This document shows, piece after piece, positions 1-12,222 of a DNA stretch of 64,000 nucleotides. The translations under genes were made by a program, and so were the position numbers. Where the stretch lies: assembly GCA_003586115.2 (NCBI GenBank), contig QVOM02000001.1:17931291-17995290 (forward strand), read 5' to 3'. The notes under the pieces were generated by a model, which ran no database searches, was not told the origin of the DNA, and saw nothing but the letters and a program-made list of their open reading frames with translations. The stretch is from Salvator merianae (taxonomy: Eukaryota; Chordata; Lepidosauria; Squamata; Teiidae). Positions within the stretch are counted from its first letter, which is position 1. The number at the start of each line of letters is the position of its first letter.

Positions 1-739
1 TGGAAAATCTTTTTCCTTAAAGATCTGGAAGAAACACAGTTATGTCTTCAGAGCAGTGGACTTTTAAAAAAAGTATTAATTCTCTCCTGGCAAATCCAGA
101 TATTTGAATACTCACGTCATTGGGGTCACCCCAGATTCATATTTACAAAGTGCATGGCAGCATTTAAGAAACATAAATCAGTGGATTTCTCTGTGTTAAA
201 GTACTAACAAAAGTATCGAACAATGTGAAATAATTTTAAATAATAGCTCTGCATTCGTAATTTTTTTTTTGTGCACTATGTTTATGCTAACTGGCAGAAA
301 AGGGGAAATTGCATTGTGGGCTGAGCAAATCAACTGTCCAGTCACATGACCTCAGCTGACAGCTCCATCAACCAATCACACTGTTGGAGCCTGCTGCCTC
401 ATTTTCAAGCAGAAGACAGTGTGAACAACATGTTCACCACTTTTAAGGTGGGTTTTCCATGAAAGTGTGAACTGGAAAAAAAGGCATGAGGGGAAAACTC
501 ACTTTTAAAACAAAAATTGGATTTAAACCCCTACATGTAAGTGTGCCATTACTGAAAAGTTATTTCCTTCCCTGTTTGTTTAAGGAGCTAGGAATATAAA
601 ATGGTGGACTGTTCTGAGCACTGTGTGTCTTCTTCATCTAATGGGTAACAAGCAACATCCCACTCATTTATAGGAAGAGCTATATTTGGTAGAATGGAGG
701 CTTTCACAGCTGCTTTCAATCTCATCTGTAGTAGTTTTT
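1..739. other. unannotated non-coding sequence
   Basis: AT-rich sequence with scattered short A/T runs. I see no ORF of note, no repeat family that I can name and no RNA gene. Confidence 0.5.
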
Positions 740-1156
740 GGGCTGTTGTGCCGTGTTCCATAGTTCTTCTGAGAACCTAAGCTTTCGGACATAGCCGTGA
801 TGTCCATTCATGGTGTGAATGTTGGTATCCTTGCTCAATCCTCACTATGACAGCGGCTGGGAAATTTCTGGCCGCTACCAGCAGTGTGCAGCAGGCAGGT
901 GTTCATGCGCAATTCTGTGATTGCACAGGTGCTATTGCTGAGCATGGTGCGGTGCGGCACAGCGTGGCTGTGTATTCGCACTGGGAAATGGGTGTGAATA
1001 CACTTTATTGGGAGCTAACGATCAGTTCCTGATAAAGCTGTGGAGCACAGATTAGTTACGATTGCTGCTCCCAGTCACAAGGGCCTCTGTGATGTGCGGA
1101 AGCACTTTGCTAGCAAGCGTCTTGGACGCTCATTAGTGGAAAGTGTGAACAGGCCC
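740..1156. mobile_element. MITE, family A (PIF/Harbinger-like)
   Basis: The left end reads GGGCTGTTGTGCC and the right end GTGTGAACAGGCCC, imperfect inverted copies of each other. A hairpin sits just inside each end. The left one has arms TAGTTCT and AGAACCTA (about 759-777). The right one has GCTAGCAAGCGTC pairing with GACGCTCATTAG (about 1109-1138). The interior resembles the copies at 13.5 and 59.9 kb. There is no coding capacity, so a transposase elsewhere would be needed. The flanking triplets (ttt left, tag right) do not match, so the boundaries are less certain than in the 13.5 kb copy. Confidence 0.6.
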
Positions 1157-1532
1157 TAGATTTCCAAATTTGGAAAGTTTATAAAAACCTCTTGGATTTT
1201 AACTTCTGTTGTATTTTGGGTTGATCCCTATATGGAAAATAAATTCCAGGGAAAAAGCTTTATATGAAATCTTTATTTGCATATATTTACAAAACAAAAA
1301 TAACACAGGAAAATAAATAGCTACTACATTTTTTAATTTATGCTGGCCAATTGCTAATTTCTCAACAATGAAAGTTTCTGGAGAATACCACAAGTCAGAG
1401 TACTTTGAGATGTTATGTTATGCAAGAATTTAACAAGAAAATGTGATGATGGGGGAAGGGAAGAAATAATTTTTTTCTCAAACTGCTCACCATTATATGA
1501 TAGAATAACAACATTGCAGGATATGTCACTAT
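1157..1532. other. unannotated non-coding sequence
   Basis: AT-rich spacer between two MITEs. Nothing else is recognised. Confidence 0.5.
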
Positions 1533-1725
1533 CAGGGTGGGCTCATTGCGTTAAGCGCAGGTGTTCACACGTCGCTGGAAGGGGAGATTGCTGACCGTGG
1601 GGTCTGTGTTTTGCTTTAGCAGGCCACTGGAAGACCTGCCCAGGGAGGGGCGTGTTTTCATGGCCAACAATCTCCCCTTCCAGTGACATGCAAACACTTG
1701 CGCTTAAAGCAACAAGCCATCACTG
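1533..1725. mobile_element. hAT-like MITE with 8-bp TSD
   Basis: Terminal inverted repeats of about 60 bp start CAGGGTGGGCT on the left and CAGTGATGGCT (reverse complement) on the right, and continue through TTAAGCGCA. The flanks are GTCACTAT (1525-1532) and ATCACTAT (1726-1733), an 8-bp target duplication with one mismatch. CA(G)-type ends with 8-bp duplications are the hAT pattern. At 193 bp it is a non-coding foldback element with only a short loop of unique sequence. Confidence 0.8.
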
Positions 1726-4700
1726 ATCACTATCAGATAAATTAGTCTTACACAGTAGCCATAAATGATACAGAGGGTAGATCTATTTATTAACAGCAAT
1801 ATCTCACTGCTCAGTTAACAGCAAGAATGAACTAATTATAGAAGTGGAAGAATTAACTGTAGCATTGCGTGAGGGAGAGGGGAGGGGATAGTATTTATTG
1901 TCTATGGATAATCAAATAAATATTGTAATGAATATAAAATTCAAATAATGTTTATTTTTTAAAAAACTATTTTTTTAATGAACTGTTTCATTGTCTTGAG
2001 AAAGTCTTTACCAGGCTTTAGATGTAAAATGACTTTTGTTGGAGTTAAACTTGGTTCTTCCTATGCTCCACAAATTTAAGCCGCTGTCGCACCTTACATT
2101 TACGATAAGTGGAGGCTGTTGTCAGTCCTCAGAGATCAGATGCCAAAGTGCGCTTTCATCTCTTCTGAGGACTTTCACTCCCTAATCAAGACTATCCTTC
2201 ATTAGGATAATCCCAGCGCTGAGTCTGTTTCAGCTGCAGGAAATGGACCCAGGAGGAGGACTGCCCATCTGTGCCCAACTCAACAGCAAAGGGCAGCCAG
2301 CAGGGTCAGACTTCCAGAGCTAAAGGAGGCACCTGGAGCTAGCCACTACTGGCTGCCTCAGAAATACCTCACCTCACCCTGAGAAGGGCATCCCAATACA
2401 TATGGCCACAGCGTGTGTGGAGAGCAGTCAGAGGGCTCTGGGACTCAGACCCGGTTGGGGTGAGCTGAACTGGCTTGCCTGGCCTGCCCTCACCCACCTT
2501 CCACCAAGAATGATGTGACCGTGTCGCTTCCAGAGCTGCCTTGTCTCGCCTCCACCCCAAGGTTAGTGTGACCAGGCCTAAAACAGCCTTATTTCTGGTT
2601 CCACCTAGGATGGACTAAAATGTTGAGGTGTGACCACAGTCCTACTGTTTATTCCACTGGTAAAAAAAACTTTATAGTTTGTGTACATAGAATGTGGATC
2701 AGTGCATCTTCAAGCTGCCTTGAACAGTCTCTCAGAAAGTTCCCATTTCCAGCCTCCGTTCCTCATTTGCAAATTTAAAGAATACAGATATCACTCGTGA
2801 AAGAGGCTTCCCTCTTCAGAGGAAGTTGCTGATAAAATGTGCCCTAACATGTCACAGGGCCAGCCAGGCAGAGTGAATCAAGACTACTAGGCCTAGCACT
2901 GGGGGAGGTATTGGGGGAACGTTTAAACATGTTTACTTCCATCAAGTTTTAGATCTTTTCTCTCCCCCAACTCACTGACAGTGAATAATAGTGTCTTGAT
3001 AACAGAGATTGGCTTCACTCATGGCCCTGGGAGTCGGGTCACCCAAAACACAAGCTGCTAAAATAAGAGAGCAAGTTTCCTGCACAGCCAGACTGCGGCT
3101 CTGCCCTGTAATCAGCCAAAGGACCTAAATGCTGTGTTTATTTATAACCCTTTCATTTCTCCTCAGCTCACTCCCTTTGGTTGGGTGACCGCAAAACTTT
3201 GAATGGACCAAAGGGTCCCATGGGATGGCTTAGCTCTTGGAATCACTGCTGGAGGCAGCCATCTTGCTGGAGTATCTGGAGGAAGGAAATGTCAAAGAGA
3301 TGATTATGAAGCAATGGCCTTAAGATCTCGTACTTTTTTGTTTGTTTGTTTCTGATTGTGAAAGTGGAAGGAAATGTTTGGCAGTATCACAGCATGGACT
3401 AGGTGACTCGCATCTTGTTTGTTGAGGACTTGCAGTCTGGTGTGGTTATATGGGTGTCTCTGCACTCTGTTGGAAAGACACCTCAGGAAGGTGCCTTCAT
3501 CAGAGGGAGCTGCCCTCATGGGCTCTGCAAGGAGTTCAGCGTCTCCATTGCTGTTGCTGAGGCCGTAGTTCTCAAACTGGTCCTCACGCAAGCTACCTCA
3601 TCCTCCTTTGGCACTGGGCACTGTGGAGATTGGCAGACTTCAATGTCCCCCAAGGCAATCTGAATGCCATACAGAGACGTGGCCATGGTCACGGAGGAAA
3701 AAGCAGTACTATCACCCTGCACATATAGACTGAACAAAAAAATTAAGAAGCACAGCCCCAAGAGCAGTACACAAATGTAATTTTAGAATCCAAATGAAAT
3801 GGTATTGATACATATTCACTGTGTTTGGGGATCCTTCATATTTTATTGAATGAGACCCTGGAAGTCTTTCTGTTAGAGTATGAGAGGTACCAAATCATTT
3901 ACAGAAAATGAGGCTGAAAGAGCTGAAGGCTGGGGATATGGACAATGAGAAGAAACTTTCCAATACGATATAATAGTAGGATTATACTGATTTGGTATAT
4001 TATCAAATAAAAATATCAGATCCAAGTCAGATGCAGAAATTTTCACATTTCTGCAATAATAATATTTATTCCATAGCATTTCAGGGGAAACTCTAAAAAA
4101 CACTGTAACTTGGAGAGCTGTGGATAAAGCAGAATGTGACAAAACTTTAAGAGATTAAACACTCATAGGAAGTGTTAGTGAAAAAATGTTGGAAAGTTTG
4201 ATCCATGAGTCAGTTCCAGTTTGTTGGCCAACATCCAGCCCTATTGCCGCCTCCATCTAGAGGTCACCTGGATTTCCTCTTGAAGCTTGTCTGTTTAAGG
4301 AAGATCTGGAGAAATCATTGTGCGCTTCACTGGCATCCACAGCAACACCTCTAGCATTGCCTTTGGCAAATCAAGAGCTAGCCTTTTATGTGCGGCTCTG
4401 TCTCTCAGCCTCCTACCTATTCTTTTGTTAAGCAGGAATGTGTCCTTTTCAAGCATCCTTGCTGAAGGCCTAATTCAGCATCTGTAGCTTTTGTTTTCTG
4501 TCTCCTAAGCCAGGAGCCTGGACCCGGATTTCACCATCTAGGACTTGGTTGCTATGGTATGAACACAATGCATCTAGGCATGGGAAGGGAAGGATTAACG
4601 GAGAATTTCTCCATATCAAACAATGGCATGAGGCATTTGATCTAATGAAGTTCATATTAAGGATTGCCACAAGAGATAGTTGGCTTCCTTCCTGGTAACA

Positions 4701-6790
4701 CATTCTAGAAGATTTAGCCATGTGCACAGCCAAGGCATTTCTTATGTCCAGTTGTTTGCCTAGTTAATCAACGCTGAACTGCAAGGAAGCAATTGGAGGC
4801 AGGCCGGGGGAATGTCATGCAAGTACAGATGATAACTGTTTCGCTAATCCATCGTCGAAATGTACCCACAACCCTTTGCAACCTTTGGTCATTTTCTTTA
4901 GAGATCATTCCAGTACAGTGCTGTAACTGAATTATATTTATATCTCCAATAAGTCAAAGGCCTTGTTCAAACCAGAGAGAAAATGCAGCTTAGAGCAAGG
5001 AAGGATGAATAACATGGACTTAAAGGAGGATCACAGGAGGAACAAGGATGTAAGCTGCAAAGGAGCACAAAAGAAAATCTATAATCTTCCCAACAGGCAA
5101 TTAAAGGCCACATCTGCATTACATGGCAAAGGTGCCTGCACTGGGCACCCAGGGCGGCCACTTTCCACTACTTCCCTCATCAGTGTGTCTGGGGGGTGTC
5201 AGTAGCACCTATTTCAGGAGTCTTACCATCAACATACAAGGAACAACGCTCAGGTTTCTATGTCACAGACTGATACGGCCCCATTGCCTCACTGCGGCTT
5301 GTGCAAATGGATGGCTGCGCATGTGTGCAGAGACCAACGTCGCTTCCATGTGCAGGCACAGATGATGACAATTGCAGCTTGGTCTGGCAGCAGTGGAGCT
5401 GGGAAGGCACCTTGGCCAGCTGCAGGGGGGTTGCTACAACTGAAGCTCCTTCCCCCCAGGCTCCTTTGGTGGTTTCTGTGCAGCTGCAACCACTGTCTTA
5501 GGCTGCATCCACACCTGCTGCAAAAGGGGTGACCCATGTGCAGCAGTGTGTGGCTGCTGACATGGGGGTGAGGGGCCAAAGACAAACAACCAAAGTTCCA
5601 GTGTGGCTTTCCGGGCCACCAGGACCATTCTACAGGTTCAACGCCACTTGCAGAGGCGGAATTCACTAGCCAGGAGACTGACCAGGAATTTCATGTTGAC
5701 CCAGAAGTTGGGCTGTGTACAATATACTTGGTCTGGAATTCCAGGCTTAGAGCAGGCATGAGGGTGACATGGCAGATGTCAACCCATGCCAATTCTGCAG
5801 ATAGGGACGACCTCAGATTAGGAAATTCTGCTTTGTAAAATGGTAGCCCTTTCTGGTGATTGAACTGGACCAGAAATATATGGCTGCTCCACCCCCTAGC
5901 TGACTCTGTGTTGGCCATTATTTGTCGTCTGGATAGTGGCTTACTCAGAAAACTAACAGGAGGCAAGAGTTTTATCTCTGATGCTAGGAATGAAACTTGT
6001 ACAGTGTGTTTTGAAAAGATGGACTCAATTTCAAAGTAGTATATTTCACGATGGCAACATGTTACACAATTACACAAAAAGTTAACAAACGGTTTATTGA
6101 GTTATCAAGTTTTACTAACCATTTTATAAGTGCTCTATGTGCCCTCAATGGACAACATTGAGACAATAGTTGAATTCATCCCAAATGCCTCTCAAGGTGT
6201 CTTCTTCCACTGAATTACTGCCATGATTCTGGTTTTGAGAGCGTGGGGGGGGCACGTCTGCCCCAGGTTTATAGAGGTTGAAGAAAAGTGCCAACTGGAT
6301 ACTTGCATATCTTTTCATCAGCTTTCCACAACATGGGAAAAACATTGCTTTTTTTACTGTATCTGCATCAATGGGGTGTGGCAGTGAAGCATCAGGAGGA
6401 TAAATGAGCTCTTGAGAGTCATTCTACTTTTCCAGCTGCTGCTCTGGACACGATGGGAGACCCTCTGCTCTGGACAAGATGGAAGAACCTCAAGCTGTCT
6501 TTCTTAAATATGAAAAAGTATACAATATGACTGTAGAAGACTTAATAATAAAGGTATACCTGCCTAACAGAAGACCGTGATTGGACATAGTAGTGTCCGT
6601 TTTTCTACCATCTCTTATTTATAAGCATTTTGTGTGCTTGGCTGTTGTAGCAATTTCCCAAAAGTTACATAGCTGTTCTTCAGTTTTAGGAGTGTTAAAT
6701 TTTGAAGCCCCAAGTATAGTAGATGATGCTAGTAAGTTTCAAGATGCCCTGGTCAGTGTTAATTGTTTTAACACTTGGCTGTTTCTAACC
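1726..6790. other. about 5 kb unannotated; possible MITE ends
   Basis: No exon, RNA gene or clear repeat is recognised. A GTTAGTGTGACCAGGCC|TAA junction near 2560-2580 looks like the right end of a PIF-like element. GGCTGCATCCACACC after TTA at about 5503 looks like a left end. I could not find partners for either. Short direct repeats of 'tgctctggacaagatgg' type occur at about 6435-6485. The overlapping small ORFs at 3.3-3.8 and 5.1-6.1 kb look like chance ORFs. Confidence 0.4.
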
Positions 6791-6870
6791 AAGTTTTTAG
6801 ATTTGTGTTGTAAATTGCTTTGGGGTTTTTTTTAGATGATGAAGCAGTATATCAGTGTTCGAAATGAATG
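6790..6870 (+). mobile_element. LINE 3' tail fragment (L2-like)
   Basis: The stretch 'taaattgctttgggg' followed by 'gatgaagcagtatat' resembles the degenerate 3' untranslated end of L2-clade LINEs, which ends in a conserved 'ggcggtatataaat' type motif. It is too short and diverged to assign firmly. Confidence 0.4.
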
Positions 6871-7039
6871 AACAAATCAGATTGCAATAGTCTCTTTCTA
6901 CCACTTTTATCAAGAAGCAAAACATTAGTATCTACACAAATCAGGAATCTATACTATATATATTGAGGGCAGGAAAAGAGAAATGACACACCTGGTGTTT
7001 CACCTTGTGTAATTACTAGTCAAATTGCCTTTTTCTGGA

Positions 7040-7200
7040 GCATGATACTGCTGCCTTCAATGGAGGCACCACAATCATTGCTGAAAATGACACCCCCACA
7101 CTTGCAAATGGAGACAAGGAGGCATCATTTTAAGCGACAATCATGGTCCCTTCCCTGTGTGTTTCCATTTTCATGTGGCGGGATGCAGCTTGCATTTCTT
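7040..7200. mobile_element. diverged fragment resembling family F MITE interior
   Basis: 'Cttgcaaatggagacaagg' and 'gtgtttccattttcatg' match the style of the interior of the complete family F element at 8032-8310, which has 'gcttgcaaatggaaacacgg'. No termini or target duplication were found. Confidence 0.35.
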
Positions 7201-7290
7201 GATATTTTAGCAAGCCTCATCATTTGGGGGGTTGGGTGATGGCACAGATGCCTCTGAATTCTACAGGCAGATTCACTGAATCATCTAAAC

Positions 7291-7495
7291 TAGTGGTTTC
7301 CAGCCTGGAGTACGAGAATCCCCAGGGGCACAAACCAGGACATTTAGGGGTACTCAAAAAAACATTGAATAATGGCAGAATATATGAAATAACAGCAACT
7401 ATATTAATTACAAACATTTTGATAATATGAAGGGTACAATTTATGGAAATGGGCTGCCAAGGGATACGCAAGTGAAAAAAGGTTGGGAACCACTG
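7291..7495. mobile_element. hAT-Charlie-like MITE with 8-bp TSD
   Basis: The left end is TAGTGGTTTCCAGCCTGG and the reverse complement of the right end is CAGTGGTTCCCAACCT. This is the classic CAGTGGTTC(C/T)CAACCT terminal repeat of Charlie-type hAT elements. The flanks ATCTAAAC (7283-7290) and ATATAAAC (7496-7503) form an 8-bp target duplication with one mismatch. The 205-bp body is non-coding. Confidence 0.85.
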
Positions 7496-7734
7496 ATATA
7501 AACTATACTGTATTGACACACCATCTCCATTATTTCCTGCCTAGTTGGTGACAAATTGTGTTTTCAGTACAGTATATTTTATGTTGAAGAGAATTATCAC
7601 GGTTCAGGTTACAGTATTTATATTGAAGAAGATTATCGTGGCTCTTCTTAGTAAAGCTTGATTCCACTTGATGTGTTGTTAGGTAGTTCTTTCTAGCTAG
7701 TGGCTTTGGCTTGGTTTCCAGTCAGCTGCCTTAT

Positions 7735-7888
7735 CAGGGCTGACCAAACTATGTAAATGTTGAAAACTATAATTCCCATGAGCCTCAGCCATGAGCCATA
7801 ACTCCCGTGAGCCCCAAGCAATCTGGTTCATGGTACTAGGGGAAGCTGTAGTTCAGCAACACTTGCACAGCCATGGTTTAGCTACCTC
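7735..7888. mobile_element. foldback hAT-like MITE, diverged
   Basis: The left half has CAGGGCTGACCAAAC and then 'ctataattcccatga'. The right half is its inverted counterpart, with 'agctgtagttcagcaacac' and 'ggtttagctacctc'. This layout of inverted 'actacaactcccat' halves is common in sauropsid genomes. A possible 8-bp duplication is TGCCTTAT/TGGCTTAG (6 of 8). A related copy lies at 61.4 kb. Confidence 0.5.
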
Positions 7889-8031
7889 TGGCTTAGGCAA
7901 TTTCCCCTGAGAAAGACTACTGTGGTTTGGTTGTAAGCCTTCTAATGTGTTTTTGATGTGAGCTGGCTTGAGTGGGACCTAAGTAAGTATTCCAGCCTTG
8001 GGACCCACAAAGAAAGTACAACTACAATACT

Positions 8032-8310
8032 GGCTGCACCTCCACTTACGCATGGAGGTGCCAGTAAAGTGCCCATTACTACTGTGTCTCCATTTGGGCA
8101 GCAGCACCAATTTCTGGGAACTATTGCCATTGGAGGTGTCATTTTTGCAGGCTGCCATTTTGTGCTCTGAACAAAGGCGCTCCTGGCTGCCGCTGGGAAT
8201 GATATCTCTGCGCTTGCAAATGGAAACACGGAGGTGTCTTTTCCAGGTCGTGGTGTTTCTCCCCCATGCACATAACAGAGCCACCTCACTGGGTAAGTGG
8301 AGATCCAGCC
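8032..8310. mobile_element. MITE, family F, with 3-bp TSD ACT
   Basis: The ends are GGCTGCACCTCCACTTAC and, reversed, GGCTGGATCTCCACTTAC. Both flanks are ACT (8029-8031 and 8311-8313), so the boundaries are well supported. A 3-bp duplication fits PIF/Harbinger or a relative. At 279 bp it has no transposase. Overlapping frames on both strands (up to 185 codons minus, to 8536) are by-products of low stop-codon density. The interior helps reconstruct the interrupted copy at 45.8 kb. Confidence 0.75.
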
Positions 8311-8559
8311 ACTTTTTATGAACAGAAGCCACTGAGAATTGGTGCCTTCTGTATGCAAATCTTGTGCCTTTTTTAGTTATGGGCTGGCCCACATCTTGTT
8401 GTAACCCCAGTATCACTCCAGTATCAAAGCATCTTGATAATGTTTTGGCCAGACACGGCACAAGGGAGGAAGATGACCTTTGCCAGCTGTGACACACGAC
8501 ACCAGTGTGTTGTTGCTTCTGCTGTGCTCTCCCCACTGGATTGCTCCTGACTCTTCTCT

Positions 8560-8843
8560 TACTACAACTTTCCTTTGATTTTTCTTTTGATATATTTGAG
8601 TGACCTTTAACTGGTACTGTTTTGTTCTCCTTGCATATTTTGGAATTTGTATATTGTGTGTTTTATAATTTGTATATTGTGTATTACATAGTTTGTTATT
8701 AGTTTTCTTTTTACAGTACTGATTTATAATGCGTATTTGAAGTTTTTGAGTATTGAATTGGATGTGTTTTGCTTACTATATTTTGTTCTCTTGTGAACCA
8801 CCTTGGACATTTGTTTGGGGGGGAGTGGTTTATAAATACAAAT
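8560..8843 (+). mobile_element. L2-like LINE 3' end
   Basis: T-rich sequence leads to 'gtgaaccaccttggacat' and 'gtggtttataaatacaaa', the conserved terminal module of L2-clade LINEs and the SINEs that share their tails. It is 5' truncated with no open frame. Confidence 0.55.
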
Positions 8844-9000
8844 TCAAGGTCTATCACACACACCACTGAGCCATGATGAGCAGCAATTATGTTGCTTTGA
8901 CACTAAAGTGTAACTGCTCTCATTGTAGTCCAGTGGCACACGTTTGTACTTACATCATGTTTGGTTAAAAGGTTATCAAGATGCCGTGGTATTGGAGAAT

Positions 9001-9930
9001 GAGTGTGGCTCCAAACACTGTCCAAATATCTCCCTAACAGGCAATATTCCAGAGAAAAGTCCCTCCAGAATTGTTGCCTGTTGGCTACTTAGTGTGGGGG
9101 ACAGTGCTGTTTTTGCATGTTTTAATGATGTGCACATCCAGGTATTTCACCAGCGTGAAAAATGTAGATGTGTACAATGCCACTGCCGTGCATGCATGGC
9201 CATCTTTTTTGGCCCCTGCACGTGTACGGTGGCCACTTCCAGAATGACAGCTCCCTCCACACTGTAAGTGATAGTGTCGTTTTGAGAAAATCCATCATCA
9301 GATTTGGGGTTTCCTAAAATAGGCTATAGTGGGACTTAGGGGAGAATGTGGCGCAGCTATGGTGGGGTTGTCACAGATACATGTGGCAATCCCACCATCG
9401 TGCAGACAAAATGGCGCTATATATCCCCTGCCTGGGCAGAAACATACTGGCATCACAAGTTGTGGACCCAACCATAACCTTGTCCTTCCTTTCCTCAGAA
9501 AGGATGGACTAGCGCATCCACAGGGTTCATCCACATCAGCTGCCAAATAGGGCACATGGTGTCCAGCACTGAGATGCTTTCATGATGGGTATGTGTGGGA
9601 ACAGCCCGCATTATCAAGGTGCCAAAGCAGCCCTCAAGGGCTGTCAGAACCACTCTTTGGATGGGACTCTGCCTACAGCAGCCAATATCCCCAGCTGAAA
9701 CTCTAGCTGGGGACAGGAAGTGCGGTGGAACTCTGGCCAATTAGCATTGGGTCACACAAGATACCCTAATGCCAGTTCTGCCAAACAGGGGCATCCAGAG
9801 AGCAGTTTGTACTGTCCTTGGGGTAAGCTTCACCTTTTGGAAGTGGCTGCTCCTTAGAGCAGGGATTGTGGTTGGCCCACCACCTGGACAACCACAGATT
9901 TCCCAAAAATCATAGTGTAGATGCACCCTC
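9001..9930. mobile_element. MITE-like element, family E (long copy)
   Basis: It starts GAGTGTGGCTCCAAAC and ends in the inverted GAGGGTGCATCTACAC (11 of 16 positions agree). Two internal blocks are shared with the copy at 62.95 kb. One is 'caggcaatattccagagaaaagtcc' style sequence near the left end. The other, around 9350-9430, carries 'tggcaatcccacc' and 'atggcgctatat'. The right half may be separate sequence. No coding region is supported. Confidence 0.5.
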
Positions 9931-10356
9931 AGATTCACCATCAGGTAGATTCCAATGGCTTTACTGAATGAAATCTGGAAGTAAAGCCTGCGTTTAAGAG
10001 TATGAATTAACTTTTCAGCTAAAAGTTACCTTCAACTTTTAATTGGAATTGTCTCTGCCTTCAGTGATACTCATCAGTAAAATGTGGGCTTTGTTGGATG
10101 AATGGTAGAATTAAAGTATTTTCATTTCAAACATTTTAATCAATGGCTTTCACAAAGAGACCAATTTGGTTATCTACTGTAATAATATCTCTACAAGCTT
10201 AATTAGAGATAGTCTGAGACAAGAATTATTTTAAGACTTCTTACCAAATATACTGTAGTTTCATTTGATCAGTCAGATTCAATATACATTGTCTGGATTT
10301 CTTCTATACTGACAAAGATTTTGGAAGACAGTTGTGGATAAAATTAAATACATTTG
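9931..10356. other. unannotated non-coding sequence
   Basis: AT-rich sequence without recognised features. Confidence 0.5.
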
Positions 10357-10445
10357 TTCATTTGTATTGCTATCCTCCTCCATACACAGAAGTCTCAGAG
10401 TGGATTACAACAAAACCAATATAAAAGCACAATTAAAATGAAATT
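10357..10445 (-). mobile_element. L2-like LINE 3' tail, reverse strand
   Basis: 'Tcagagtggattacaacaaa' followed by 'aataaaagcacaattaaaa' style sequence is the inverted terminal module of an L2-like LINE or a SINE using its tail, as at 42.4 kb. Confidence 0.45.
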
Positions 10446-10509
10446 ACTGAAACAACAAGTAGTAATGCCTGAAAGGGGAAGTGTAGCTGATGCTTCAGCC
10501 AAAGGCTAA

Positions 10510-10820
10510 GGCTGGCTCCAGACTCTGGCTGAATATCATGCTAACAGGTGATATTTCAGAGAAAAGCCTCTCTGGAATAATTCCCTGTTGAACAGACAAT
10601 GTGCGGCTGGTGCTGTCTGTGTGTGATATAATGGCATGCACATCCGGGTATTTTGATACCACTACCACACATGCGCGGCTGTCTTCTTCCGCGCAGTGGC
10701 CACACCAAAGATGGGGCCTAAGGCAAAGGAACTGCAACTTTGTTCATTTGCAGTTGCAAGAATTTACATTGCAGCAAACCGGAAATCAACACAAATTCCT
10801 GCAATCACAATCTGGCTACA
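10510..10820. mobile_element. family E fragment
   Basis: It begins GGCTGGCTCCAGACTC directly after TAA (10507-10509). It then follows the 62.95 kb copy through 'gctgaatat', 'aacaggtgatattt' and 'cagagaaaagcctctctgg'. The right terminus was not found, so it is probably truncated. Confidence 0.5.
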
Positions 10821-10840
10821 AAAATAAAAATAAAAAATAG

Positions 10841-11212
10841 GTCTATTCCTATACTGATTAAATGGGCTTTTTCTTCAAGAAGCTTGCCAAGGCAAACATT
10901 AATAGATTGTTGAAATATGATCTTCTTAGAACAACAATTTGCAAGCTAAAGAACAACCGCGTGTCTTTTTCCAGTGTTGCAAAATACTGGTTTTGGTTTG
11001 CTTTCAGATTATTATTTTTTTAATTTACTTTTTCTTTTTGCTTTTAAATTATAAATGGTTGTCGTAAGCACAATTTTTTCTTCATTCTTTACTAGTTTTG
11101 GTTAGTAACACAAATTTGGTTAGTAATATATTTCTCTGGATTTTTAAGCAATCCCCCCCCCCAAAAAAAAACCCTAGATTTTTTTTTAAATAAGGCATAA
11201 TAATGCCACTTG
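10841..11212. other. AT-rich spacer
   Basis: Long A and T runs and a C/A junction at about 11153-11170. No gene signal is seen. Confidence 0.5.
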
Positions 11213-11429
11213 GGGCTCATCTACACCTAAGTTTTAATCCAGCTTCAGTCCACCTTTCAAGTTAGGGGACACATCAGCAAAGTGACTAGTAATTTTCTTT
11301 CCACATTATCTAACCCAAAGGTGGATTCTCTGAGTCAGATAATGCTGAAAGAAAATAGTTTGTCACTTTGCTGATGTGTTTTCTCATTCTGAAAGTGGAC
11401 TGAAGCTGGATAAAAACTTAGATGGGCTC
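11213..11429. mobile_element. MITE, family B
   Basis: The left end GGGCTCATCTACACC plus 'taagttttaatccagcttc' pairs with the right end 'gaagctggataaaaacttag' plus ATGGGCTC. Internal 'acatcagcaaagtgac' and its inverted copy give a near-complete foldback. ATGCCACT occurs at 11203-11210 and again at 11437-11444, but 7 bp lie between the right terminus and the second copy, so I do not count it as a firm TSD. Confidence 0.65.
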
Positions 11430-11885
11430 AAGAAGGATGCCACTACTGCTGATGCTGGAGAAAAAAGGTGCATCTTAAATTGCAATGATCTGTATTCACG
11501 CACCCTTCCCCCTCAACACTGCCCTCAGGATGGAGGAGGCAGATCAAATTGATTAGCAGATAAGACCTTGGAGGAACCAGTTTAGTAGTTATCCTTCCAT
11601 CCGTCTGTGGACGGGGAAGGAGGTGAGAGAAGAAAGGGAAGGTTTCCTCTCAACTCTTCTGTGCTCTTCCAAGGTTGATCTTCCTAGCTAACTTTGTCAA
11701 CTGTTTTGTTATTGTAACATATGTGATGTTGGAGCCCAAGAGAGTGCCCTATATGGAGCCAGATCATTTGTTCATTTGAGACCCTGCTGTCTACTTTGAT
11801 TGGCTATGGATCATCAGAAGTTCAGATAGCACTCTGGCCTGGAGATACTGGCAGTTGAGCCTTGGACTTTCTACATGCAAATTAT
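11430..11885. other. unannotated non-coding sequence
   Basis: Mixed-composition sequence between MITEs with no recognised feature. Confidence 0.45.
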
Positions 11886-12222
11886 GGCAGCTTCCACATG
11901 ATCCATAGGGACCGTGCTAAATGCTTCTGTAGACTGTGGTGTCTGCTCACCAGACCCAGACCCAGACCCAGACCAAGACCCAGACAATACAGCCTCCTAG
12001 GGAATGCACTGACAGCACTACATTGATGGTTGAGCCAACTCCCTGGTTTGAAAATGTCACTGGGGAGCATGCAGATGGGTCTCCTGAGAGTCCCCCTTCA
12101 GGACTCTCAGCTATTTGTGACTGGGAACAGTGATATGCTGTTCCTGCTCATGAGGACCTCTGCGAAGTGCGAAAGCACTTTGCTAGTGAGTGTACCTGAT
12201 GTTCACAAGTGTGAAAAAGCCC
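11886..12222. mobile_element. MITE, family A, diverged
   Basis: The right end (GTGAAAAAGCCC after the hairpin region GCTAGTGAGTGTACC...TGTTCACAAG, 12182-12210) and the 'gaccctctgcgaagtgcgaa' style interior match other family A copies. The left end GGCAGCTTCCACATG is weaker. A short tandem array lies inside at 11951-11986. Confidence 0.45.
11951..11986. repeat. (CAGACC)n microsatellite
   Basis: About six units of CAGACC with one CAAGAC variant. It creates a spurious repetitive frame (TQTQTQTK). Confidence 0.9.

Noticed and set aside
7979..8536. 185-codon minus-strand frame
   Set aside because: It spans the family F MITE (8032-8310) and flanks with no domain. The frames on the other strand are equally open.
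11203..11444. ATGCCACT as an 8-bp TSD for the family B copy at 11.2 kb
   Set aside because: The right copy is separated from the terminus by 7 bp, so it is not at the border. Other B copies show no such duplication.
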